The translations under genes and the position numbers were made by a program. Below the pieces are notes generated by a model, which worked only from the letters and a program-made list of their open reading frames with translations, was not told the DNA's origin and ran no database searches. From contig BSQZ01000001.1 in the NCBI GenBank assembly GCA_033239005.1, forward strand, positions 5,998,001 to 6,062,000: 64,000 nucleotides of DNA. The letters are read 5' to 3'. Position 1 is the stretch's first letter, and every line of letters starts with the position of its first letter. Origin of the DNA: Lamellibrachia satsuma. Lineage: Eukaryota > Annelida > Polychaeta > Sabellida > Siboglinidae. Shown here piece after piece: positions 53,201 to 59,042 of the stretch.

Positions 53201-54938
53201 AATAATGGCAAAATGAAACAAAAATATATAATGTGATTTAATGAAATTCATCTTTGACTACACCTTCATCCTTTAACTGGGACGGTTGTAGGGGTGCCTT
53301 GGTCAGCTTGGTCTGTCTTCTGTTGTGTGTAGTTGGGTCATCTTTGCTTGGTCCATTCCTGTATGTCATCCAACCAGTTTTTCCTCTGGAGGCCCTGTCT
53401 TCTCTTGACCTCCAGGGTGCCTTAATTGCAGGATGGTTTTTTTAAATAGTGTTGTATCGGGTGATGTGGTCAAACAAGAACTAATGTGTTATTATATTAT
53501 TCTTGAAGTTGCAGAACTGATCCATTAATACATGGCAGTGTGAATATAATTATGTCACATACAATACATATTTCCTCTCCGTAAAATAACATAATTAAGG
53601 TTAGGGTTATTATTATTATTACGAAATAAAATAGAATAACAGAAATATATTGAAACCTACCTCACTTAAAACTGTGTTACTGTTTTATAATAATTACCGT
53701 GATGCTATTTCATTTTGCAAATTAGTACAGGGCCTTTGTAAAGCATAAACTAATACTATGAACTAATAATACACCCTGTACTATGAAAGCTATTAAGCTA
53801 ATTACAGATTATTGGAAAAGTTTACGAGCAATTCAGCTTTAGTGTAATGAACTGCATAATATGCATTCCACAGTATATTTAATTGTAACCATAATTGATA
53901 ATATTGCATCAGTAACAAACTTAATGATAATGTTAGTGTTGCATGTTTTTGTTGCAAAATCAGATAAATGTTAAACTGGATTAGCCTATTTATTAAGGGC
54001 CTATTGCATGAATGTCAACCAAAAGAAATATATCTACATCTTTTATTTGGTAGCTATGCATAACTATGCAGATATTAACTTAATTCACAAAATTAAATAA
54101 GATGTGCAATATGTTGTAGGAAACTCACATGCTGCAGGTAATGGTAGTTATACAAAACTATATCATGTAACTATAAACCATCATGCAATTCAAGGGTATA
54201 ACTGTTTGTCAGTTAAACCACCGCTGGCTGACTAGGCCAGACATACATAGATTGTTTGGAAGATGCAGTCGTCAGAGCACGTTTACTAAATAGTCCAGTA
54301 GTTTTGTTCAGCATTACATGTTGTGTTTTCACTAGGAACATATACGAGACTGAGTAAACCAGACGAATCAGCCAACCTACCTACACCAGGACCCACATAT
54401 GAAGAGATAGGCGCAGGTGGACTGACAAAGCACTCCTATGTTAATGTATGTACAACTCACGCATACACGCACGGATGCATGCATGCACACAACCAACCTA
54501 CAACAAGCATGTAAGCACACACATGCATGGGCACACTCACGCACGCACACCCACAATCACACACACTTTCAAACATGCTCCTAAAACACGCACGCATACA
54601 CACTATGCCACACACCCAAATACACACTCACTCATTCAACATAAACAACAACTTCTCTTATTTAGTTAAGTATTAAATTGTTAGTTAAATGAGTACACTT
54701 ACACAATTATAATAATATTTAATTATGGTCTTAGTTATGTCATATAATTGAATGAATGAATACATTGTGTGGTTGTGTGTGTTTTTATGTGTGTGTACAT
54801 GCATGAGTGTGTGAGTTGATGTGTGTATTGATGTTGTTGCAGGCATCAATCAGCTGTGACGATGGTGCAGAGTATTCTGAAGTGAAGGAGACAGCAACTC
54901 CACAAGAACAACCCACCTACCAAAATATCACCACCTAG
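15466..54938 (+). CDS. Ig-Fn3 transmembrane receptor gene 1 (15 exons; three exons carry stop codons)
   Basis: Joined exons: 15466-15559, 26316-26651, 31156-31467, 37795-38082, 39897-40175, 40914-41189, 42592-42963, 43235-43510, 43888-44211, 51195-51509, 52274-52402, 52743-52773, 53016-53137, 54336-54445, 54843-54938. Every junction is GT-AG and the phases match. Total is 1119 codons plus stop if internal stops are ignored. Domain order: signal peptide, seven Ig-like, Fn3, divergent Fn3, one membrane helix, tail with six tyrosine motifs. Such receptors sit at the cell surface, bind ligand through Ig domains and signal by tyrosine phosphorylation. In-frame stops occur in exon 2 (26318), exon 4 (37830) and exon 9 (43956, 44157). 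All three exons are phase 1-1 and could be skipped without frame loss. Either a recent pseudogene or a gene whose transcripts skip these exons. Gene 2 is its tandem paralogue. Closest known layouts are nephrin, Siglec and other IgSF adhesion or immune receptors; I cannot assign an orthologue. Confidence 0.7.
16020..18520 (+). mobile_element. Degenerate LINE reverse-transcriptase fragment, split by an inserted element
   Basis: The left part (about 16020-16465) encodes fragments such as [11 protein letters not shown] and [16 protein letters not shown]. The right part (about 17719-18520) continues with [13 protein letters not shown] and FADN (FADD in active enzymes), then [20 protein letters not shown]. 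Many frameshifts and stops. The two halves are separated by the TIR element at 16466-17716. A 32-bp tandem duplication is visible around 16361-16426. Confidence 0.7.
16466..17716. mobile_element. TIR DNA element (TA target site) inserted in LINE fragment
   Basis: Ends are inverted: cagtagtacc-t-ccttcaacggac at the left and its complement (gtccgttgaagg-ggtactactg) at the right, about 24 bp with one mismatch. TA flanks both sides (16464-16465, 17717-17718), as for Tc1/mariner-type insertions. No transposase frame is evident inside, so it is non-autonomous. The internal motif caggtgtcc-tcat-agagggac recurs at about 16521, 17598 and 17672. Confidence 0.75.
18521..19938. other. Intron 1 stretch without recognisable gene
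   Basis: Between the LINE fragment and the gypsy LTR. It holds AT-rich unique sequence and a short degenerate repeat of gtgggccgaa (about 19280-19450). No convincing exon. Confidence 0.4.
19939..20094 (-). repeat. 3' LTR of gypsy element 2
   Basis: 156 bp. Matches 24195-24350 except g/a at about position 32 (tatttatgcgagt versus tatttatgcaagt). Confidence 0.9.
20215..24144 (-). pseudogene. Gag-pol of gypsy element 2, with at least five frameshifts
   Basis: Read on minus: gag start [10 protein letters not shown] at 24144; zinc knuckles [13 protein letters not shown] and [13 protein letters not shown] (about 23580-23470); protease [10 protein letters not shown] (about 23290); RT active site VADDILIYG (about 22470); RNase [11 protein letters not shown] (about 22035); integrase zinc finger (about 21370-21245); and integrase core [25 protein letters not shown] (about 21130, 20960, 20870). 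The C-terminal part ends at 20215. Frame changes lie near 23720, 22970, 21690, 21400, 21210 and 20590. The near-identical LTRs imply a young insertion, so the indels are either recent damage or assembly errors. Confidence 0.85.
24178..24194 (-). other. Primer binding site of gypsy element 2
   Basis: Minus strand TGGTGCCCCGGGTGAGG directly abuts the 5' LTR end. TGG pairs with a tRNA CCA end. Confidence 0.75.
24195..24350 (-). repeat. 5' LTR of gypsy element 2
   Basis: 156 bp, followed on minus by the PBS. Contains taataaaagg (minus), a possible TATA or poly(A) signal. Confidence 0.9.
24533..24604. repeat. 19-bp inverted repeat (hairpin)
   Basis: Arms gggtcatatcccatggcat and atgctatggggatatgaccc are complementary with few mismatches, separated by about 30 bp that includes the palindrome tgacccgggtca. 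May be the end of a DNA element linked to the frame downstream. Confidence 0.55.
24695..24704 (+). promoter_or_regulatory. TATA box (TATATAAATA)
   Basis: Strong TATA motif 32 bp upstream of the ATG at 24736, so the two may belong to one small transcription unit. Confidence 0.4.
24736..25025 (+). CDS. Possible two-exon ORF, transposase N-terminus-like
   Basis: Exon A 24736-24760 (MARRHSSN, donor GTGCGT) and exon B 24824-25025 (acceptor ttattacag) join in phase 1. They give about 75 residues including [16 protein letters not shown] and ending at TGA. The W-V after a basic run, then a region ending SVSSF, loosely recalls the N terminus of Harbinger-type transposases. No downstream DDE part is visible. 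The inverted repeat and TATA box just upstream fit a truncated DNA transposon. Weak call. Confidence 0.3.
26316..26651 (+). pseudogene. Gene 1 exon 2: V-like Ig domain 1, TGA near its start
   Basis: Acceptor tttgttttcag, donor GTGAGT, phase 1-1, 336 nt. Ig landmarks are [12 protein letters not shown] and DEGKYNC. It matches gene 2 exon 2 (59997-60356): DVP, EGEG.LM.C, GNV..LYIN, RLTVNG. With the good acceptor the second codon is TGA (26318-26320). An AG 18 nt downstream (after gtgggag) would keep the frame and avoid the stop but has a poor context. Either a weakened or dead exon, or an exon with a shifted acceptor. Confidence 0.7.
26652..31155. other. Intron 2 of gene 1
   Basis: No exon or clear transposon found. 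A 19-bp motif, gtta-gcccggtaccaagc and variants, occurs at 29517, 29708, 29904, 30077 and 30828. The first four copies are 173-196 bp apart. Otherwise AT-rich. Confidence 0.4.
31156..31467 (+). CDS. Gene 1 exon 3: Ig domain 2
   Basis: Intact, phase 1-1, 312 nt, acceptor ttgtttcag and donor GTGAGT. Ig landmarks: [23 protein letters not shown]. Closest relative in the window is gene 2 exon 3, with shared RVKPQAD, YWRKG, SFSRSD and YCLVT.P. Sequence is conserved at protein level without indel damage. Confidence 0.8.
32300..33020 (-). mobile_element. LINE reverse-transcriptase 3' fragment (degenerate)
   Basis: Minus strand frames give [13 protein letters not shown] (about 32840-32800) and [17 protein letters not shown] (about 32450-32390), both typical of the linker and C-terminal regions of invertebrate LINE ORF2 proteins. 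Broken throughout. Confidence 0.55.
33557..33817 (+). CDS. CR1 ORF1 N-terminal zinc-finger part
   Basis: 86 residues with CGSCSNW and FSFECRGC cysteine pairs, then an acidic helix ([12 protein letters not shown]) likely to coil. Stops at 33817. The esterase part resumes in another frame at about 33894, so ORF1 is split by a frameshift or stop. Confidence 0.6.
   Translation: MMAPCKRQLKATRHLICGSCSNWVDFVKSGCEKSWAEVQADSFSFECRGCTKMKELEVELEELRLLVVAMVGREQGVVPVVPVGEQ
33894..34742 (+). CDS. CR1 ORF1 esterase (SGNH hydrolase-like) part
   Basis: A repetitive G/K/E/T-rich leader (a purine-rich minisatellite, 33900-34130) precedes an SGNH-type domain. Motifs: block I VFVGDSTV (Ser nucleophile), block III VHVGTNN, block [10 protein letters not shown] (Asp-His). 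Esterase domains are known in CR1 ORF1 proteins. Reading frame is open to 34742. Confidence 0.75.
   Translation: MTGRRETGRKETGRKGTGGKTTGAKERGVGETGGKEKGVGETGGKETGGKTTGVKEREVGETRAKEWEVGETGGKGSGQNGMEGIERKSYSAAVIEGVRKRARVFVGDSTVRKTDRVLNKGDDVVVCLPGAKIEAITERVKNIVGSGKGGSVLVHVGTNNVEREGTTAIVRKYRQLVRTLKQTRVEQVILSGILPVMGRRGHKYRNCRGMAINMLVQKLCREEEVGFVDLWGSFVGRADMYMKDGLHLSGKGAAVFADKLSAAVDSDLGTMTNIFGSKHSLN
34745..37617 (+). pseudogene. CR1 ORF2: endonuclease-reverse transcriptase with one frameshift
   Basis: The endonuclease starts as [13 protein letters not shown] and ITESWAN. The frame breaks in a G-run at about 35030-35040. The remaining frame from 35080 to the stop at 37617 is open. It has [14 protein letters not shown] and GNSDHN of the endonuclease, then RT motifs [20 protein letters not shown] and FADDTKLF, then the C-terminal [10 protein letters not shown]. 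One single-base lesion only, so the element is young. Confidence 0.85.
37795..38082 (+). pseudogene. Gene 1 exon 4: Ig domain 3, in-frame TAA
   Basis: Phase 1-1, 288 nt, acceptor tggttgcag, donor GTAAGT. Ig landmarks are LTCDI, VIWRNVD and [14 protein letters not shown], so it is an I-set-like domain. Codon 12 of the exon is TAA (37830-37832). No alternative acceptor before the first cysteine keeps both frame and openness. A CR1 LINE ends about 80 bp upstream. Confidence 0.75.
38150..38985 (+). mobile_element. LINE ORF2 C-terminal fragment in intron 4
   Basis: Encodes [32 protein letters not shown] and, in another frame, [19 protein letters not shown] then [14 protein letters not shown]. These are standard for the end of many invertebrate LINE ORF2 proteins. 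It begins about 70 bp after the exon 4 donor and is broken by frameshifts. Confidence 0.65.
39853..39882. repeat. 30-bp direct repeat before exon 5 (with 39635-39664)
   Basis: aactgtcaagatcaattatt and the following 10 bases are identical to 39635-39664. This copy ends 14 bp before exon 5 and includes a plausible branch point (attaac). Confidence 0.6.
39897..40175 (+). CDS. Gene 1 exon 5: Ig domain 4
   Basis: Intact I-set-like Ig domain, phase 1-1, 279 nt, acceptor ttcttgtag, donor GTAAGT. Landmarks are VTIRCRS, VMWKKG and [14 protein letters not shown]. The donor region is partly duplicated about 320 bp downstream (see 40483-40540). Confidence 0.8.
40483..40540. repeat. Partial duplicate of the exon 5 / intron 5 boundary
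   Basis: gtgtaagtagttgaagtga and the following gattg-gactgtacattgttgtt repeat the sequence around the real donor at 40176. It yields a decoy GTAAGT donor about 320 bp downstream. Confidence 0.6.
40914..41189 (+). CDS. Gene 1 exon 6: Ig domain 5
   Basis: Intact Ig domain, phase 1-1, 276 nt. Landmarks are VSLTCHV, FTWHKQ and [11 protein letters not shown]. Its own donor is GTTAGT, weaker than the many GTGAGT/GTAAGT copies in the minisatellite that follows directly. The first codons past the donor are GGT TAG, so use of any downstream donor adds a stop. Confidence 0.8.
41190..41652 (+). repeat. Minisatellite of exon 6 splice-donor copies
   Basis: About 19 tandem units of 19-25 bp with consensus gtgagtgactgtgacagtgcaag. 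The first unit is contiguous with the exon end (gtgacagtgcaag). I count about 13 units with a perfect G|GTGAGT or G|GTAAGT donor, all better matches than the true GTTAGT donor. Confidence 0.85.
42245..42535. repeat. Inverted copy of the repeat at 47305-47640
   Basis: Reverse complement of the start of the 1.32 kb duplicated unit and its left flank. Shared stretches include ggatatcca, gatcac-tgacaaagttatg and gcacaaa-gagctagcatg. Lies 60 bp before exon 7. Confidence 0.65.
42592..42963 (+). CDS. Gene 1 exon 7: Ig domain 6
   Basis: Intact, phase 1-1, 372 nt, longest Ig exon. Landmarks are FKMTCTV, AAWLKDG and FDGIYTCDV. An extra cysteine occurs in YFTCGN before the F strand. Two potential N-glycosylation sites, NST and NIT, are present. 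Confidence 0.8.
43011..43135. repeat. (TA)n at the centre of an inverted repeat
   Basis: Arms tttctcattgttgttttgct and agcaaaacaacagtgagaaa flank (TA)n at 43046-43106 in intron 7. Confidence 0.7.
43235..43510 (+). CDS. Gene 1 exon 8: Ig domain 7
   Basis: Intact, phase 1-1, 276 nt, acceptor catccacag, donor GTAAGT. Landmarks are EIICSVC, HFQWTFN and [14 protein letters not shown]-glycosylation motifs NET and NRT. Ends the Ig stack before the Fn3 domains. Confidence 0.8.
43620..43692 (+). other. Near-perfect 73-nt hairpin in intron 8
   Basis: Arms gaatgctgctcagtggtgtt and aacaccactcagcagcattc pair with one mismatch. The stem extends for about 30 bp with a loop of about 14 nt. Size and shape fit a pre-miRNA or a short MITE remnant. 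Confidence 0.45.
43888..44211 (+). pseudogene. Gene 1 exon 9: Fn3 domain with two in-frame stops
   Basis: Acceptor catttcag, donor GTAGGA, phase 1-1, 324 nt. The fold signature is clear: VALTLQ (stop) [15 protein letters not shown], and [19 protein letters not shown] at 43956 sits where Fn3 domains usually have Trp; TGA at 44157 falls in the loop after YAENS. There are no indels. Confidence 0.75.
47390..48710. repeat. 1.32 kb tandem duplication, copy 1
   Basis: Begins cagacaaactattaaatcag and is nearly identical to 48711-50032. Non-coding. Confidence 0.92.
48711..50032. repeat. 1.32 kb tandem duplication, copy 2
   Basis: Head-to-tail with copy 1. Differences are single-base indels in T and A runs (for example near 48098-49419). 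Confidence 0.92.
49953..50375. repeat. 423-bp palindrome with (TA)n core
   Basis: 113-bp arms (49953-50066 and 50263-50375) are near-perfect inverted copies around an AT-repeat core. The left arm is the end of duplication copy 2. Confidence 0.85.
51195..51509 (+). CDS. Gene 1 exon 10: divergent membrane-proximal Fn3-like domain
   Basis: Intact, phase 1-1, 315 nt, acceptor ctcttaacag, donor GTGCAG. Landmarks are [19 protein letters not shown] and [10 protein letters not shown]. It contains RRKR followed by Ser (51278-51289), a consensus proprotein-convertase (furin) site, in an exposed-looking segment. Confidence 0.65.
51551..51610. repeat. 18-bp tandem repeat in intron 10
   Basis: tttatctcattgtcatca occurs about 3.3 times. 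Confidence 0.8.
52274..52402 (+). CDS. Gene 1 exon 11: transmembrane segment
   Basis: 43-codon exon, phase 1-1. A PSGSTSG stalk is followed by a helix of about 23 residues ([18 protein letters not shown] and LTVLFVY) and a basic stop-transfer (HRIKNK). Gives a type I membrane topology. Confidence 0.8.
52743..52773 (+). CDS. Gene 1 exon 12: 31-nt tail micro-exon
   Basis: Acceptor ttcttcttcag, donor GTAAGA. Encodes [10 protein letters not shown]. Enters in phase 1 and leaves in phase 2, which fits exon 13 exactly. Confidence 0.6.
53016..53137 (+). CDS. Gene 1 exon 13: tail exon with YQSL and NAGNAG acceptor
   Basis: The acceptor reads tttagcag, so splicing at 53016 or 53019 are both in frame and differ by one Ser. 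Encodes [10 protein letters not shown] through NQYQSLTSS (Tyr codon 53095). Donor GTAAGC. Confidence 0.65.
54336..54445 (+). CDS. Gene 1 exon 14: tail exon with YTRL, YEEI and YVN
   Basis: Encodes [10 protein letters not shown], then [12 protein letters not shown], then KHSYVN. Tyr codons are at 54341, 54398 and 54437. pYEEI is the classic Src-family SH2 ligand and pYxN binds the Grb2 SH2 domain. Leaves in phase 0 at donor GTATGT, directly followed by a CA-rich repeat. Reading through the donor would add about 23 residues and stop at 54514. Confidence 0.75.
54446..54640. repeat. CA/CACG-rich low-complexity tract at exon 14 donor
   Basis: cacacgcac-type repeats begin within 20 bp of the donor. 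Confidence 0.7.
54843..54938 (+). CDS. Gene 1 exon 15: terminal tail exon with YSEV and YQNI
   Basis: Acceptor ttgttgcag. Encodes [14 protein letters not shown], then QPTYQNITT and TAG. YSEV and YQNI are separated by 11 residues, so the pair resembles an ITAM with Val in place of the first Leu/Ile. No strong AATAAA is visible close downstream. Confidence 0.75.
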   Translation, partial: ASISCDDGAEYSEVKETATPQEQPTYQNITT

Positions 54939-55166
54939 ACCTTCAGTGTCAGCTGAGAACAGATACAGTGCACATATGGATCAGTTCAGCTTCTTGCTCA
55001 AGATCCTCTGTTTTATGTAGGCTTTCACTTGGACATGTTTTGTCCATATGACATGTTCACAGTCACATATTTCACAGTAGGCCCTATCCACGTGAAATAT
55101 AAAATGCTGCAATCCTCCCAGTGATGGATGCTTGTGCGTGAACACAATTCTTGTATTAATAGTACA

Positions 55167-55505
55167 CTAATATAACATGGTCGTCATGTGTGTAAATACT
55201 CCTGCGAGGCTTAGACCCAAACGGGCAAGATCGCGAGCAAGCTGCAAGGCTTCCGTGCGTGAGACAACAACACTGCGCAAGGCCACGTAGGAGACACCGT
55301 GAGGATGGCGAACAGGCGTTGTGGCCAGGCTGGTGCGGTGTGTGTTCATTGGCGTGCTGTTCATAGCGAAAACACAGCTACACCCGCCATACGCCGATGG
55401 GACATCAATGACGATGTGCCCTACATGGAGCGTGGCTGAAGCTACGGCAAGAGTCGCCAAATAGGAGAGAATTCCAAAGACTATCGGACAATATGCACGC
55501 TGCAT
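55167..55505 (-). CDS. Candidate intronless small secreted protein (112 aa)
   Basis: Single-exon frame starting MQRAYCPIVFGILSYLATLA. The N terminus looks like a cleavable signal peptide (hydrophobic core, then VASA). The mature part contains GGCSCVFAMNST, VSYVALRSVVVS and a C-terminal helix-like ALQLARDLARLGLS. The region is clearly richer in G+C than the AT-rich flanks. A TATA box (minus GTTATATAC, 55552-55544) lies about 40 bp upstream of ATG. I do not recognise the family. It lies between the two receptor genes on the opposite strand. It may be a real gene, or a chance frame in a retained GC-rich fragment. Confidence 0.45.
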   Translation of the reverse strand: MQRAYCPIVFGILSYLATLAVASATLHVGHIVIDVPSAYGGCSCVFAMNSTPMNTHRTSLATTPVRHPHGVSYVALRSVVVSRTEALQLARDLARLGLSLAGVFTHMTTMLY

Positions 55506-55543
55506 TCTGTCGCTGCAAACTGTCGTAGCTGACTCTCAGTGGG

Positions 55544-55552
55544 GTATATAAC
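55544..55552 (-). promoter_or_regulatory. TATA box for the 55505 frame
   Basis: Minus strand GTTATATAC, 39-47 bp upstream of the ATG. Confidence 0.35.
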
Positions 55553-56249
55553 AGTTTGTAGATATATGCATGCACATATTAATAATACTATACATATTAT
55601 TAAAGGTATTGAAAACGATTACGCATTATTATTAAAATGCTATATTCGGCTCCCTCTTCACTCCCAGGAGCTATTTGGTGGCTGCAGCTAGAAGCGAGAG
55701 TACGAAGCAAACTCTACACTCTTCACGCTAACCTAGACCCATCACACTAGACGCACCACACAATTAACTATATAGGCCCTTTCTGTGTACCAAGTAGTTG
55801 AGACTCTCCTACGAGACTCATACCTGTGGAACTCTGTAATATATGGTTTTAATCGTACAGTTCACTTTGTGACGGAATCCCTGTAAATCGCATAACTTCA
55901 AAACCACAGTTTAAAAATAAGGTTTTTGCTGTGTTCATATATGCACCATTCCACAAGCATGCAGAAAGCAGACATTCTTGAGAGGAAACACGTCTATTCC
56001 TTAACCTGGTAAACAAAAACAGGCGCTAATGGACATAACACACCGATACAAATGTTCTTTACTCATTCGATAGCTGCAGGTTACATTATTCAATACGTGG
56101 GTAAAAGACCCATAAAACTTCCAGTGTGTTCTTAATTCTTTGTTTTTTGTTTATATGTAACTGCTTTGACGTCCACAACTTTTCAAAGCATTTCAAAAAT
56201 TGGATAATTTTGGAGAAATTTCACAGTCAATATTATTTCGAATATACAT

Positions 56250-56640
56250 ATGCGAACAGTTTAAATGCAGACTCCAAATGCGACGTGGAACTGTTATATT
56301 TCGGTTCCAAGCCACACATTCCGATACAGGCGTCTGCTTCGCCTGTCGCAGTGTCCTTTCTTTTTCTTTATGAGCTTCTGGTGGAGGGTCAGGTCTACTA
56401 TAACAAGGTGAAACAGTCTCAGCCAGCTCCACGGTGGTGTCGGTGTCCGAAGAGACATCAAGCGTAGCTCCTTGGACCGTTTCCTCGGCCTGCCTTGGAG
56501 CTACAGGTGGCGCTGAAGGCGAAAATGGAGCCGGGGTTGCGACTGCACGATCTTCTCACTAGCCAGTCAATTCCTCGAGGGTGATCGGAGGCTGTCCACC
56601 CATCCGCTTCCGCTCGTTCATAATCACTAGCGGGGTAAGA
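56250..56640 (-). other. GC-rich patch with proline-rich open frame, unidentified
   Basis: Minus frames include MNERKRMGGQPPITLEEL (about 56620-56570) and a Pro/Ser/Glu-rich stretch (SPSAPPVAPRQAEETV). No domain recognised. Could be a decayed gag or host exon. Confidence 0.25.
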
Positions 56641-57361
56641 CCACAGTTGACCTTCCTGTTTATTGTTTCACACGAATGTAGGGCGTATTAAATTGCGATA
56701 TGTGAATTTAAACAATTCATATGATGTGACATAAGTGCAATTGAGCAGGCATATTCACAGGTTTGTTTGTAGAAGCTATTGGCTGTGAAATGGTGCATTT
56801 TTTTGAGAGTTTAACAGGCGGAGGGATTTATGGGAATTTTTCTGCTATGGGCCACGTGGGCGCATGAATACAAGGCTATTTTTGTCAAAATTGATGGGCA
56901 TCGCACGTCGGGGCGTTTTAAAAGAGCTGGAGGTATGTGATGTTGATAACACTTTGTCGGCATGTCAATGAGATGATGGCAGTTGCTGTGAAAAAGTTTC
57001 AGAATTTTTAGTGGTCACGTTTTCTTATAATCTAACAAAACGTTAACATGGCCACCAATGCAATTTTCAACTGAAGGCTTCTCCGTCGTGTATGCTGCTA
57101 AACAATTGCTTATTATGCAGCAGTGTGCTATTTACATGTATGTCTGCAGTGAAGATTTTATGAAAAAATCAAGACAAAATTATACAAAACATGCGCATTC
57201 TTGCATAACATATATATATTCATAAAACAAAGCGTGTGTCGGATGCTGGTAACCATTTTAGTGTAATATGGTCAATAATAATAGCCTCGGCGAAGAAGCA
57301 TAGCAGTAGCCACGGAGAAAAAATTGTCCGTGACTCCGTTTCTGGGGTATAATTCGTTTAT

Positions 57362-57465
<104 letters not shown>

Positions 57466-58124
57466 CTGGTATAGAGAACCACACCCATTAATGTGCAGTT
57501 CTGTGTGATAGAGCTGCGATTTGCGGGCTCATAAGTACGTCCATGACGTTGTTTTTGTGGCATCTTATATCGACTTTCTTTAGAAAAAAAAAGGTTATTC
57601 TTAGAACTGGTATTATGCACATAGAAGTTAATTTTGTGTTTGAATTATGACATATGCCCGCAAAGCTGAGAAGGTCTGTGACACATTGGAAATTTTTACA
57701 CACACCCAAAGAGGACTGTATTCAAGTTATGAGCCACGGAATGAATATTAAACAATATCACCAATGTTCAAAAGTCACAGGTAATTCCCGCTATACAGTA
57801 TTGCAGTGGAGTCCACTGTGTAAGTATCGGTGTAACCGTAAGACAATTTTTGTAAACGTATTTCGATGGTATTATATGTTACAGGAGTGTACACTTATTA
57901 GTGTGCTCTGTTCAACTACACGTATCTGATTCCAAATGTTGACTGTTCATGTGTGTCAATAATTTTCCATCACTGATAACATGTGGAAGAAAATGTAAAT
58001 GCAATCTAATATATTACTATTGCTGAACAAAATGCATATACATTATTACTATTACACATCTGAGTAGTGTGGCGCAAAGTGCGCCTCTTTGAGATGGACT
58101 CTCAAAAATTGTGGGAGAAGGGAG

Positions 58125-58220
58125 GTTGGCCTCCCAAACAGGTGGGATATGGGAGGTTGCCCCCCAAACAGGTGGGAGATGGGAAGTTGCCCCCCGAACA
58201 GGTGGGAGATGGGGGTTGAG
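58125..58220. repeat. About 34-bp minisatellite upstream of gene 2
   Basis: Three copies of caggtgggagatgggaggtt-gccccccaaa. Confidence 0.75.
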
Positions 58221-58495
58221 ACTACCTGCCGGCACCCCTCTTTATTGTGGCTGATTATCGACTTGCGGCGAGCCAATCATCACCAGGTTTGCAATAGGAG
58301 CAGCCAGCGTAAATACTGGGCTTGACTACATGTCCAATCGGCCTGACCGATTCGCTGGTTCTACAGTGGCGCCATACGGTGTACAGGACACCAGTTACTT
58401 TGAGGAAGTAAACATTGACTTCCTAGTTAGGGATCATTCCGTTCTTAGTAAACTACTCGCTAAGTTCCAGGTACACAGTGGCATCGTTGCATAAT

Positions 58496-58574
58496 ATGGA
58501 TTTGAGACCAATTGCCGCGTGGAAGTGTTGTTTGATATGTTATATTTCCATATTCTTCGGCGTACAAGTGTCAG
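58496..58574 (+). CDS. Gene 2 exon 1: signal peptide
   Basis: MDLRPIAAWKCCLICYIFIF then FGVQVSG; donor GTAAGT in phase 1. Typical signal peptide. Confidence 0.7.
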
Positions 58575-59006
58575 GTAAGTGACCAAAGGACGGGGGCAAC
58601 TATAGTAATGACCCATCCGTGCAGCCGGCTTATTCAGCCTTATTACTGGACAACGGCGAACGTCGGAACGGTGCTAACCTTGTGTACTAATTAATGTTGA
58701 CTCTAACACAATTCTTAACTTATACATATTATGATTTATGTACATATGCACACAACACATTTGTAAATCGGATTTTTGCGTTGTTTGAGCTATTCAAAAC
58801 AGGTCGTCACGCATAAGTGGTTTTCTGAGCAGAATAAGTTGATTCCTTGTCCTCCGTGTGGCGCCATTGTTACCAAAATCACCTCTTAGAGCACTTTGAA
58901 AGGTCAAAATTAAAATTTTAACAATATTTATTTCTAACGTCATGTGACAACAGCAGCAAAGTATAGCATCATAATGTATACTAAATTTTGATAAAAATGG
59001 TCCACA

Positions 59007-59042
<36 letters not shown>

